DNA from: Pedobacter nototheniae
GTDB lineage: Bacteria > Bacteroidota > Bacteroidia > Sphingobacteriales > Sphingobacteriaceae
Direction of reading: 5' to 3'
DNA: 64,000 bases
NCBI RefSeq assembly: GCF_004335085.1
Contig: NZ_RQRS01000007.1
Coordinates: forward strand, 1-64,000
Part shown: piece after piece, positions 36,580 to 44,210 of the stretch
How positions within the stretch are numbered: the stretch's first letter is position 1
How the letters are laid out: every line of letters begins with the position of its first letter
Translations under genes and position numbers: made by a program
Notes under the pieces: model-generated
Databases searched by the model: none
Told to the model about the DNA's origin: nothing
What the model saw: the letters and a program-made list of their open reading frames with translations, nothing else

Positions 36580-36951
36580 ATGTTCAAAAGAATCCTTATA
36601 TTCTTCTTAATCACATCAATATTGTCCAACGGCGCCATGCAATTGGTTATATATTCTGGCTATAAACTTAATAAAGAGTACATCACAAGCGTATTTTGTA
36701 TCAATAAAGAACACCCTGAGCTACATTGCGATGGTAAATGTTTTTTAGCGACTAAATTAAAAGATCTCGAAAAAAAGAATAAAACCGAGCAAGAAAACCT
36801 CCGTAGAGTAATTGAGGCTGAGCCTTCTTTCAAATTTCTTGTTTTAAATCCTGTTATTCCTTCTTTTGAAATAAAATCTGAAATCGGTTACTTACAAAAA
36901 CCGCTTCCATCATTACACCTATCAATTTTTCAACCACCGAAACTGGTTTAG
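36580..36951 (+). CDS. Cys-motif membrane protein of the copper/redox cluster
   Basis: A 123-residue protein with one N-terminal hydrophobic segment (about 2-28). A Cys/His-bearing segment follows, with Cys40, Cys50 and Cys54 (FCINKEHPELHCDGKCFL), i.e. C-x9-C-x3-C with His43 and His49 near it. A Lys/Glu-rich helix and a hydrophobic tail complete it. The motif suggests metal binding on the periplasmic side. I know of similar small proteins in Bacteroidota but no assigned function. I start at MFKRILIFF, just after a consensus promoter. It is the first gene of the block leading to the MbnP-family lipoprotein. Confidence 0.7.
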   Translation: MFKRILIFFLITSILSNGAMQLVIYSGYKLNKEYITSVFCINKEHPELHCDGKCFLATKLKDLEKKNKTEQENLRRVIEAEPSFKFLVLNPVIPSFEIKSEIGYLQKPLPSLHLSIFQPPKLV

Positions 36952-37092
36952 TAATTCTATTTTCTCGTTCGTAAAGCCCTCTATTTACTTCAGGGTTTTT
37001 CTTGCTGTTATTCAGGCTTAGAGAGCTATGCAATAATTTCAGCAATGGAACGATACTTTAAACTATTATTTATTAATCCAATTTTCGATAAA

Positions 37093-37863
37093 ATGAAATT
37101 ATCTCAATACTTACTGGCATTAATTTGCCCTATTATTCTATTATCTTCTTGTAAAAAAAATAACGATGAAATTGCTGCCGATACAAAATCATCTTTCACC
37201 ATGGAGTTTGAAAACCAAGTAAATGGAGCAGCATTAAACTTAGGTACAACAACCTATAAAAATGCTAAAGGCGAAGATTTTAAAATCAACATTTTTAAAT
37301 ATTATGTAAGTAATGTTAAGCTTACCAAAAGCGATGGAACTGTATATGCAGTGCCTGAAAGCTATTTTTTAATTGATGCATCAAAAGATAATTCAAAATT
37401 GGTTACAGTATCCAATGTACCTACAGGCGATTATACAAAAATTGAATATACCATTGGCGTTGATTATGCACGTAATTTTGCAGGGGCACAAACGGGTGCT
37501 TTAGATCCAATTAATGGCATGTTTTGGACTTGGAACAGTGGCTACATCTTTGTTAAGTTAGAGGGTACTTCACCGCAGTCTGTTGCAACAAACAATGCAT
37601 TAACCTTTCACATTGGTGGCGTTTTAGATCCCAATAACACCATTAGAACGTTTTCTACAGAAATTAATGCTGCCAATCCATTAAGAATTAGAACAGATAA
37701 AAAGCCTGATATGCACTTTATTGTTAATGCTGCAGCCCTTTTTACAGGTAAAACAGATATTAGCTTTGCAACGTTAAACTTTACAATGGGTGGTGCCAAC
37801 TCTGTTGTTGTGGCCAACAACTATGCAAATGGTTTATTTCGTTTAGATCATATCCACAACTAA
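37093..37863 (+). CDS. MbnP-family copper-binding lipoprotein
   Basis: A 256-residue lipoprotein (SPII lipobox LLSSC, Cys about 20) of the MbnP/CorA-like family. Recognisable parts are the FKYYVSNVKL strand, GMFWTWNSGYIFVKLEG, a TFHIGG strand and a His-rich end (DHIHN). In characterised methanotroph members a Trp is oxidised to kynurenine by the partner di-haem enzyme MbnH, creating a Cu(I) site. Here only two tryptophans exist, Trp145 and Trp147, both in the conserved FWTWNSGY motif, so one is the obvious candidate. The stop and next start overlap by 1 bp (TAATG). Family call is good; the modification is inferred. Confidence 0.82.
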   Translation: MKLSQYLLALICPIILLSSCKKNNDEIAADTKSSFTMEFENQVNGAALNLGTTTYKNAKGEDFKINIFKYYVSNVKLTKSDGTVYAVPESYFLIDASKDNSKLVTVSNVPTGDYTKIEYTIGVDYARNFAGAQTGALDPINGMFWTWNSGYIFVKLEGTSPQSVATNNALTFHIGGVLDPNNTIRTFSTEINAANPLRIRTDKKPDMHFIVNAAALFTGKTDISFATLNFTMGGANSVVVANNYANGLFRLDHIHN

Positions 37864-38900
37864 TGCTAAGGAAATTAATCGTCTTCGCAATGCTTTTTTT
37901 AAGCATTGCGTTGATGTATGCCTGTAGTAAAAATGAAGGAGAATTACAACCTGAAGAAAAACCTGTAGTTTTTGAAAAACCTTCTAATTTCCCTAATCCG
38001 GCATATAATTTTGAAGATAACAAGCTTACAAATGCAGGTTTTACTCTTGGTAAAAAGTTGTTTTACGAAGCTCGTTTATCCGCAGATAAAAGTGTTTCTT
38101 GTGGTAGTTGCCACCAACAATTTGCAGCTTTTACCCAGCTGGATCATAAGGTTAGCCATGGTGTAAACAATTGTCAGGGAAAACGTAACACACCTCCCCT
38201 AATCAATTTGGCTTGGCAAAAAGCTTTCTTTTGGGATGGTGGCGTCAAAAACCTAGAAACTTCTCCGCTTAATGCCATTACTGATGCATGTGAAATGGGA
38301 ACAGATATTGAAACTATTGTTGCTTTTTTAAAAAATACGGCACCATATCCAGATTTATTTAAAAAAGCCTTCGGTTCAACAGAAATCAATTCTCAATTGA
38401 TTTTAAAATCCATTACCCAATTTACAGGAGTTTTGGTTTCGGCTAATTCTAAATACGATAAAGTTATTAGAAAAGAAGGCGGTGCAACCTTTACTGATGC
38501 AGAACAAAAAGGCTATAATTTGTTTAAGGAAAAATGTGCCGCATGCCATAAAGAACCCTTTTTTACAGATTTCGATTATAAAAGCAACGGTTTAGATTTG
38601 GTAAGTGTTGATGAAGGAAGATCGCACATTACCGGAATAGATGCCGATAGAGGGAAATTCCGTGTACCTACTTTAAGAAACATCGAATACACTTCACCTT
38701 ACATGCACGACGGTCGTTTTTACAGCCTGGATGAAGTATTAGAACATTACAATTCTGGCATTAAAGCATCAGGAAATTTAGATCCGCTATTAAAAAATGG
38801 AATTCCATTAAGTGGATCAGAAAAAGAACAAATCAAAGCATTTTTAAAAACATTAACAGATTATGAATTTATTAAAAACACCTTATATAGCGAAGCGTAA
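37863..38900 (+). CDS. Di-haem peroxidase, MauG/MbnH-like lipoprotein
   Basis: A 345-residue di-haem cytochrome c peroxidase-family enzyme. Lipobox LMYAC (Cys21), haem sites CGSCH (80-84) and CAACH (225-229), and the family segments RNTPPLINLAWQKAFFWDGG and FRVPTLRNIEYTSPYMHDG. Coupled directly to the MbnP-family gene, it most likely acts as the MbnH partner that oxidises a Trp to kynurenine, not as a hydrogen-peroxide scavenger. A classical peroxidase role is the alternative. Its lipid anchor would place it on the same membrane as the MbnP-like substrate. Confidence 0.85.
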   Translation: MLRKLIVFAMLFLSIALMYACSKNEGELQPEEKPVVFEKPSNFPNPAYNFEDNKLTNAGFTLGKKLFYEARLSADKSVSCGSCHQQFAAFTQLDHKVSHGVNNCQGKRNTPPLINLAWQKAFFWDGGVKNLETSPLNAITDACEMGTDIETIVAFLKNTAPYPDLFKKAFGSTEINSQLILKSITQFTGVLVSANSKYDKVIRKEGGATFTDAEQKGYNLFKEKCAACHKEPFFTDFDYKSNGLDLVSVDEGRSHITGIDADRGKFRVPTLRNIEYTSPYMHDGRFYSLDEVLEHYNSGIKASGNLDPLLKNGIPLSGSEKEQIKAFLKTLTDYEFIKNTLYSEA

Positions 38901-39840
38901 AGTATTGATATTGGTTTTTATGCTCATCAGCGTACAAACTTTTGCCTGTGATATTTGCGGATGCTTTATGGGAATTACGCCATACTACAATCGCAATAGT
39001 ATTAGCCTTCTGTATCGCTACCGTTCATTTAATGGTTACCAAGGGCAATCGCACTCGTTATTTCCTGGTGGAAGCAGTTTCTTTATTCCTGCTAGAAGTC
39101 AGGATCAACCAATTACAGGACACAATAATAATCCTGCAGATTATGAAATCTATCGTTCACTGGAAATTAGAGGAAGATATTTTATAACCGATAAATTGGA
39201 AATTAATGCCATTATTCCGTACGCATCAAATTCTGAAAGGTACAACGGTTATACATCTTCTATTTCGGGCATTGGTGATGTAAACCTTTATGCGGGCTAT
39301 CACTTATTTAGAAAGATGGAAGATAATTTTAAACAGCAGTTAATTGCTGGGGCAGGAATAAAGTTACCTACTGGTAAAAACGACTTTAAGAATTTTGAAG
39401 GCATCCGTTATTCCTCGCTAATGCAAGCCGGAACAGGGAGTACTGATGGTTTTGTTTATTTAAACTATATGGTAGGCTTAGGCAAATTTGGTGCAAGCTT
39501 AAATACATCTTACAAAGTTAATGGGCAAAATAGCCAGCAAGAAGGCATAGCAAACAGTACAACAAGTTTTCTTAATGTTTTTTTTACGCAAAGAATTAAT
39601 AAAGATTGGCAGGTTATGCCATCTGCACAATTTTTTTATGAATACTCTGCAGGTGAAAAATACAAAGGACAACAAACCGGAGAGCATAAAATGAATAATT
39701 TAATGGGTGGTATTGGTGCGGATATTTTCTATAAAAATATTGCTTTAAATGCAGGCATCCAGAAGAACATTTGGGAAGCTAAAACAGATCATCCAATGAG
39801 TGCTGGTAAGGCATATATAGGTATTACTTATAATTTTTAA
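38863..39840 (+). CDS. Outer-membrane barrel with N-terminal CDICGC motif
   Basis: A 325-residue exported protein. The signal peptide ends QTFA, so the mature chain begins CDICGC (Cys29, Cys32, Cys34), a plausible metal ligand cluster. The remainder is a transporter-like beta barrel: alternating strands such as DKLEINAIIPYA, QQLIAGAGIKLPTGKND, and a terminal YIGITYNF with C-terminal Phe. It resembles the phenol-degradation meta-pathway/porin-like barrels. It overlaps the peroxidase gene by 38 bp, so co-expression is certain. I infer passage or capture of copper at the outer membrane; substrate is not proven. Confidence 0.78.
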   Translation: MNLLKTPYIAKRKVLILVFMLISVQTFACDICGCFMGITPYYNRNSISLLYRYRSFNGYQGQSHSLFPGGSSFFIPARSQDQPITGHNNNPADYEIYRSLEIRGRYFITDKLEINAIIPYASNSERYNGYTSSISGIGDVNLYAGYHLFRKMEDNFKQQLIAGAGIKLPTGKNDFKNFEGIRYSSLMQAGTGSTDGFVYLNYMVGLGKFGASLNTSYKVNGQNSQQEGIANSTTSFLNVFFTQRINKDWQVMPSAQFFYEYSAGEKYKGQQTGEHKMNNLMGGIGADIFYKNIALNAGIQKNIWEAKTDHPMSAGKAYIGITYNF

Positions 39841-39844
39841 AGCT

Positions 39845-40324
39845 ATGAATATAATAAGTTTCAAAAAACTAAGCTGCATCGCCATTATGGCTGCATCTTT
39901 TACCGCTTGTAAAACCACACCAGATTCTAAAGCCATAAAAAAAGAAGTGCTCAATATCCATGATAAACTGATGATTGACGGCGAAAAGGTGATTAAAAAT
40001 AGAATGGTTTTAGATACCGTTCTATTATCTTCAAAGGTTAAAACAGCGCCTGATTCTATCTTGCAAAAGCAAAAGATAACAGATTTAATTAATCGGTTAA
40101 ACCTTGCAGATGAGTTAATGATGGATTGGATGCACGATTTTAAAGATGATTATAACGGTAAAACTGAAGCAGAAAATTTAGCTTATTACAAATCAGAAAT
40201 GATTAAAATTAGAGGTGTAGAAGATACCTACATTAGAATAATAAGAGAATCTGATTCACTTCTAAACATTTATAACGTTAAAACATCGGTATCAAATACC
40301 GAAATGAAAACACATAAACATTAA
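39845..40324 (+). CDS. Helical lipoprotein of the copper/redox cluster
   Basis: A 159-residue lipoprotein (FTACK lipobox). It has long helices (EVLNIHDKLMIDGEKV, ITDLINRLNLADELMMDWMHDF) and a Thr-His-Lys-His tail. It resembles coiled-coil Bacteroidota lipoproteins of unknown role. The Met/His-rich DELMMDWMHDF segment and the His tail could bind copper, but that is a guess. It sits 4 bp after the barrel gene and 3 bp before the YHS gene, firmly in the operon. Confidence 0.72.
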   Translation: MNIISFKKLSCIAIMAASFTACKTTPDSKAIKKEVLNIHDKLMIDGEKVIKNRMVLDTVLLSSKVKTAPDSILQKQKITDLINRLNLADELMMDWMHDFKDDYNGKTEAENLAYYKSEMIKIRGVEDTYIRIIRESDSLLNIYNVKTSVSNTEMKTHKH

Positions 40325-40327
40325 AAT

Positions 40328-40573
40328 ATGAAAACAATAATGATAACCGCTTTTATAGCAATGGTCTCAATGGCTACTTTAAAAGCAAATGAAAAGCCGG
40401 CAGTATTATTAACAGATACCTTAAAAAAAGAAGCGATAGATCCGGTTTGTAAAATGAAGGTTAAAGCTGGCAGTACTAAAACCGTTGTTTACAACAAAGT
40501 ACTTTATGGTTTCTGTTCAGAAAGTTGTAAGCAAAAGTTTGTAAAAGAACCATCAAAATACATCAAAAACTAA
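40328..40573 (+). CDS. Exported YHS-domain protein
   Basis: An 81-residue protein with an N-terminal signal segment (about 1-20) and a YHS domain (DPVCKMKVKAG, then GFCSESCKQKF, with Cys pairs in DPVCKM and CSESC). YHS domains bind copper or other metals and occur in copper ATPases and copper-storage proteins. Its place directly behind the MbnP/MbnH-like genes supports a metal-handling role. Last gene of the first transcription block. Confidence 0.86.
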   Translation: MKTIMITAFIAMVSMATLKANEKPAVLLTDTLKKEAIDPVCKMKVKAGSTKTVVYNKVLYGFCSESCKQKFVKEPSKYIKN

Positions 40574-40603
40574 TAAACTGTTTAAATTTCACTAAATATT
40601 TTA

Positions 40604-40672
40604 CTCCGTCACCCTGAATTTAGTTCAGGGTCTTTTAAGATAGATTCTGAAACAAGTTCAGAAGGACGATCA
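40604..40672. repeat. Dispersed intergenic palindromic repeat
   Basis: The stretch beginning CGTCACCCTGAATTTAGTTC and ending TTCAGAAGGACGA has imperfect self-complementary halves around CAGGGTCTTTTAAGA. This is a form of intergenic repeat common in Bacteroidota genomes, often between co-oriented genes. It divides the YHS gene from the SCO gene. Confidence 0.6.
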
Positions 40673-40743
40673 TTTTTTTAGACAAAATTTAAACAGTTTC
40701 TAATTGATGTTATAAATAATTGTCTTCTGCAAAACAGAGGTTG

Positions 40744-40751
40744 TATATTTA
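40744..40751 (+). promoter_or_regulatory. Candidate -7 element for the SCO-family gene
   Basis: TATATTTA matches TAnnTTTG at 7 of 8 positions and lies 18 bp before the ATG. A TTG at 40720-40722 (spacer 21 nt) is the possible -33 element. Confidence 0.4.
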
Positions 40752-40768
40752 CACTTTAATATAATAAC

Positions 40769-41419
40769 ATGAATAAAATTATTTCTTCAATCGCAATATG
40801 TTTGTTATCTGTTGCTTTAATTTCATCTTGTAAGCAAGATAAAAAACTTCCCATTTATGGCGAACGCCATGCAGAAGTTAAAAAGGACGCTGCTGGAGTA
40901 GAAAAAATAGACACTGTTTATCAAACCATTCCAAATTGGGCATTTTTAAATCAAGATAGCACCTTAATTACAAATAAGGTTACTGATGGTAAGGTTTACG
41001 TTGCTGATTTCTTTTTCACTTCTTGTACAACCATCTGCCCTACCATGCACCGCAATTTAATGACGGTTTATAACGAATTTAAAACCAATCCTGATGTGAT
41101 GTTCCTATCGCACACCATTGATTTTAAATATGATAAACCTTCTGTATTAAAAAAATATGCACAAAAATTGGGCGTAGATGGTGCTAAATGGCAATTTGTA
41201 TATGGAGCCAAAGACAGTGTTTATACTTTAGCCGAAAAAAGTTATTTAGTTGCCGTTGGCGAAGATAGTACAGCCAAAGATGGCTACATTCATCAAGGTT
41301 ATTTAGTACTTGTTGATAAAGATAAACGCATTAGAGGTGCTTATGATGGTACTAAACAAGACCAAGTAGAGCAATTAAAAAAAGATATTCCAGTATTATT
41401 GGCAGAATATAAAAAATAA
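40769..41419 (+). CDS. SCO1/SenC-family lipoprotein
   Basis: A 216-residue lipoprotein (LISSC, Cys21) with a thioredoxin fold. It has the SCO copper site CTTIC (CX3C) followed by PTMHRNL, and the distal conserved His in IHQGYLVLVDKDK. SCO proteins deliver copper to cytochrome oxidase CuA or act as thiol-redox chaperones. Its position after an MbnP/MbnH/YHS block reinforces a copper theme. It probably forms a second transcript with the cytochrome c gene 77 bp on. Confidence 0.9.
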   Translation: MNKIISSIAICLLSVALISSCKQDKKLPIYGERHAEVKKDAAGVEKIDTVYQTIPNWAFLNQDSTLITNKVTDGKVYVADFFFTSCTTICPTMHRNLMTVYNEFKTNPDVMFLSHTIDFKYDKPSVLKKYAQKLGVDGAKWQFVYGAKDSVYTLAEKSYLVAVGEDSTAKDGYIHQGYLVLVDKDKRIRGAYDGTKQDQVEQLKKDIPVLLAEYKK

Positions 41420-41496
41420 AATAATTAGCCACAGAATCCAGGTTTTTATACTACTTTTCTGTGGCTAAATAATATTCGATTTACAACAAAACATCA

Positions 41497-41919
41497 ATGC
41501 GTAAATACATTATCAATTCTATTTTTATCGTTTCCATAGTGGCGATAATAGTTTCTTGCCAAAACCAGCAGCAAATAGATTTACAAAACTATATGGCTAA
41601 CGGGAAAGATATTTACGTAGCAAAATGTCAAAACTGTCACGGCGAGAACGGAGAAGGCTTAGGAGAGCTTGCCCCACCGTTAACAGATTCTGTATTTTTA
41701 AAGAATAATAAAACTCGTTTAGCCTGCATTATAAAAAATGGTTTAAATGAATCTATCACCATTCATGGTAAAGAATATAAAGAGAAAATGCCCGCATTTC
41801 CTGAGCTTGCAAATATTGATGTGGCACAGGTAATGGTTTTCATCACCAATTCTTTCGGTAACAAGCAAGGCTTTGTTCATTATAATGAAGTAAGTAAAGA
41901 TTTACAAAACTGTAAATAG
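41497..41919 (+). CDS. Mono-haem cytochrome c lipoprotein
   Basis: A 140-residue lipoprotein (IIVSC lipobox) with one class I haem c site CQNCH (near residue 47) and a probable axial Met in KEKMPAFPEL. Length and fold suit a small electron carrier in the periplasmic face of a membrane. It could pass electrons to the di-haem MbnH-like enzyme or to an oxidase; no partner is proven. The block ends here; the next 250 bp are non-coding. Confidence 0.88.
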   Translation: MRKYIINSIFIVSIVAIIVSCQNQQQIDLQNYMANGKDIYVAKCQNCHGENGEGLGELAPPLTDSVFLKNNKTRLACIIKNGLNESITIHGKEYKEKMPAFPELANIDVAQVMVFITNSFGNKQGFVHYNEVSKDLQNCK

Positions 41920-42019
41920 CTCCTTAAACCCTTCTTAAATAAATATTTCTGTAAATACCATCAGCCTAAAGGTTATGTATTTAATATTTAAACGTTTTTT
42001 TAGGAAAATCAAATTCAAT

Positions 42020-42120
42020 GCATTTCAGTTGCAGTAGTCCCGCTTTTCCTGCTGCCATTTAAAGAAAAATGGCATTCGTTCAATCAGGTTTATTAAACAT
42101 TAGCCTGTTTAATAAACTAA
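42020..42120. repeat. Second copy of a dispersed intergenic element
   Basis: This region has a stem GCCATTT/AAATGGC, and the order tcctgct, hairpin, ttcaatcagg, tattaaaca found also at 1292-1366. It ends in an 11-bp inverted repeat GTTTATTAAAC/GTTTAATAAAC (42088-42098 and 42107-42117). No ORF. 42121-42171 is AT-rich with nothing further visible. Confidence 0.45.
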
Positions 42121-42189
42121 GTTATTGGCTTATCATTTAGTTTTTAACAGATTATTTAAATAAGAAATGGTATGATATTTCTGGTAAGC

Positions 42190-42426
42190 ATTAATACCTT
42201 GCCAGGATGCGGTAATACGGTTACGGGTTGTGCTAAGACTTTTATGGCAAGTAGCAATACTACTCGGGGTTATGTTAACACCTTTCCGGGAAGCGATAAC
42301 ACTGCTCTGTGTTATGTTAATACCTTTCCGGGAAGCAATAATACTGTTGCGGTATGTGTTAACACTTTTCTGGGAAGCGATAATATTCTCCCTGCTTGCA
42401 ATAATACTAAAACGGGTATACTATAA
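42190..42426 (+). repeat. 42-bp tandem repeat array (about 5.6 units), possibly coding
   Basis: Five full 42-bp units (42190, 42232, 42274, 42316, 42358) and a partial sixth. Each has two half-units opening with TTAAYAC/ATAAYAC, giving a 21-bp sub-period. Units 3-5 are most alike (AACACCTTTCCGGGAAGCGA-type core). From an ATG at 42172 the array reads through as 84 codons with a 14-residue repeat VNTFPGSDNT-x4, ending at 42426. A second frame (from 42230) is also open, as expected of a repeat with length divisible by 3, so coding is unproven. No signal peptide. Not CRISPR: no distinct spacers. Confidence 0.75.
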
Positions 42427-42540
42427 AATAAAACAGCAGCTATTTGGTTGGCTTTAAACGTTCTCAATGGATTGTTGGTTGTTTAATAAGATGCCCCTTT
42501 TCGGTTTAAGCAAATAATTTAAAATGTTCATACCATATTA

Positions 42541-42571
42541 TTGTTTTCTTAATATTGTGTAAATATATTTG
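42541..42571 (+). promoter_or_regulatory. Candidate promoter of the HExxH lipoprotein gene
   Basis: TTG (42541-42543), 20-nt spacer, TATATTTG (42564-42571): near-perfect Bacteroidota consensus, 49 bp before the ATG. Confidence 0.55.
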
Positions 42572-42619
42572 TTTACATAACGTACTACAAAATAATACGC
42601 TTAAGTAATTATAAAACTT

Positions 42620-44200
42620 ATGAAAAAAGGCAAATTAATTCTCTTCATTCCTTGGGCACTATTCATTATTTGTCTTTGTTTTAATTCTTGTAAAAAAGAA
42701 TATTCAAATGCAGATTTGAAAAATAATCCTAAAACAACTCTTTCTAAAGATGGTCCTGATTTTAAAGCTAGATTGAAAGCTATAAAAGATCAATTTTACT
42801 TACTTAAATTAGATGAAAAATTCATACCTAATGTAAAAAAAGATATGATATGGACACCGGATTGGGAGCATCCCAATACACAAATAGTAAATGATACTGT
42901 TTCTTATGTATTTTATCGCTTAATACCAAGACTAAAAAAGGATGGCAAATTGCTAGAAGCAAATGAAATTAGCGCGGCTTCCTATCTAATGGTAAAGAAT
43001 GAAAAGGAATTTTTCAAAGCATTTTATTACTATCCACAAAGCTCCGAAGCAACTACAAAGGCTAAAGATAATTTTAAAATAGATCACTTTACAGGTAATT
43101 TGCTACTTACTAACCTCCAAAATAAGCAAAATTTCTTACTTGAGTATGTTAATGGTAGGGTGAGCCAATCTTACCAGAATAAACGATTACTAGCAGTTAA
43201 TAGATCAGCACTTACACGTCCTAATTCTATTTCTTATGTAGAAACTTCATGTAATACAGTGATTGTAAATTGTCGATTTTCTTCCTTAAGCCCGAGTTGG
43301 TGTGGAGGAAGTGTAAATATTGTTTATAGTGCAACCTGTTTGTGGCCACAGGGTTTCTGTGGTGAGGTTTATTCTTTGGAAGACTCAAGTGAAGAAACAG
43401 TTTGTGTAGATATTTGGTATCCTGACCCTCCCAATGGACCCAACGATCCAGGAGGTAATACAGACGGAAATGTTGATGACAATGGACATGAAACTGCTGA
43501 AGGCGTATTTTATCGTAAAATAGATAAAACAGGACTTAAAAAATGTATGTCAGATATTTTGACCAATATAACTTACGAGACTGAAAATGGTATAGCTGCC
43601 GTAATCAAAAAGTTTTCAGGTGAAACTCCAGGTTATAATTGGACTGTAAAGGAAGGCGTTTTACCTTCTGACGTAAATGGGATTACTAGTCCTCTCTATG
43701 ATCGCACTACAGGAACAGTTACAACGACATTTGATAGTGGTAAATTTAATGATGCTTCAGATTTATCTGTAGCTAGAACCATGATGCATGAATCGATCCA
43801 TGCCTACCTCATAGCTTTCTTTAAGACAGATCAACAAAGTTTTATTACTACTTACCCAGAGATGGTCAATGAATGGGGAACATATCAAAATTGGAACGAA
43901 ACTCATCATTCGCAATTTGTAAAAACATTTGTAAGCGATTTAGGAATCGCATTGCAGGGATACGGAATTGGCAGAGGATATGATTTTAGTGATCAATTTT
44001 ATCAAGATCTAGCATGGGGCGGGCTTACGCATACTTTAGACGCATCCGGAAATCCAATTGAAACATCATGGTTTAAGAGCGCAGTTCCAAATCCAAACGA
44101 TAGGAAAAGGATTCTAGATAATATTCAAGCAGAGCAATACGGTAAGGATACTGAAGGTAAACTCAAAGCTAAAAGAGGAAGAAGTGCTAATTGTAATTAA
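42620..44200 (+). CDS. Lipoprotein with HExxH metalloprotease-like motif
   Basis: A 526-residue lipoprotein (FNSC, Cys24). Residues 30-260 are helical then Cys-rich with six cysteines (Cys211, 218, 228, 240, 247, 262) that could form disulfides. A Pro/Gly/Asp linker (266-290) follows. The C-terminal domain (about 295-500) contains HESIH (390-394), an HExxH zinc motif, and a later HHSQF as possible further ligand. This looks like a zincin-like peptidase, but I cannot place it in a named family. It has its own strong promoter and is co-transcribed with the 10-bp-spaced next gene. Confidence 0.65.
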   Translation: MKKGKLILFIPWALFIICLCFNSCKKEYSNADLKNNPKTTLSKDGPDFKARLKAIKDQFYLLKLDEKFIPNVKKDMIWTPDWEHPNTQIVNDTVSYVFYRLIPRLKKDGKLLEANEISAASYLMVKNEKEFFKAFYYYPQSSEATTKAKDNFKIDHFTGNLLLTNLQNKQNFLLEYVNGRVSQSYQNKRLLAVNRSALTRPNSISYVETSCNTVIVNCRFSSLSPSWCGGSVNIVYSATCLWPQGFCGEVYSLEDSSEETVCVDIWYPDPPNGPNDPGGNTDGNVDDNGHETAEGVFYRKIDKTGLKKCMSDILTNITYETENGIAAVIKKFSGETPGYNWTVKEGVLPSDVNGITSPLYDRTTGTVTTTFDSGKFNDASDLSVARTMMHESIHAYLIAFFKTDQQSFITTYPEMVNEWGTYQNWNETHHSQFVKTFVSDLGIALQGYGIGRGYDFSDQFYQDLAWGGLTHTLDASGNPIETSWFKSAVPNPNDRKRILDNIQAEQYGKDTEGKLKAKRGRSANCN

Positions 44201-44210
44201 ATTAAAAAAG

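Noticed and set aside
37863..38900. Plain hydrogen-peroxide-detoxifying cytochrome c peroxidase
   Set aside because: Possible, but the direct coupling to an MbnP-family gene favours an MbnH-type role.
42190..42426. CRISPR array
   Set aside because: Units are contiguous and similar with no unique spacers, and no cas genes are near.
42230..42457. Second open frame through the 42-bp repeat (hydrophobic 75 aa)
   Set aside because: A repeat length divisible by 3 keeps several frames open; no start signal or independent evidence.
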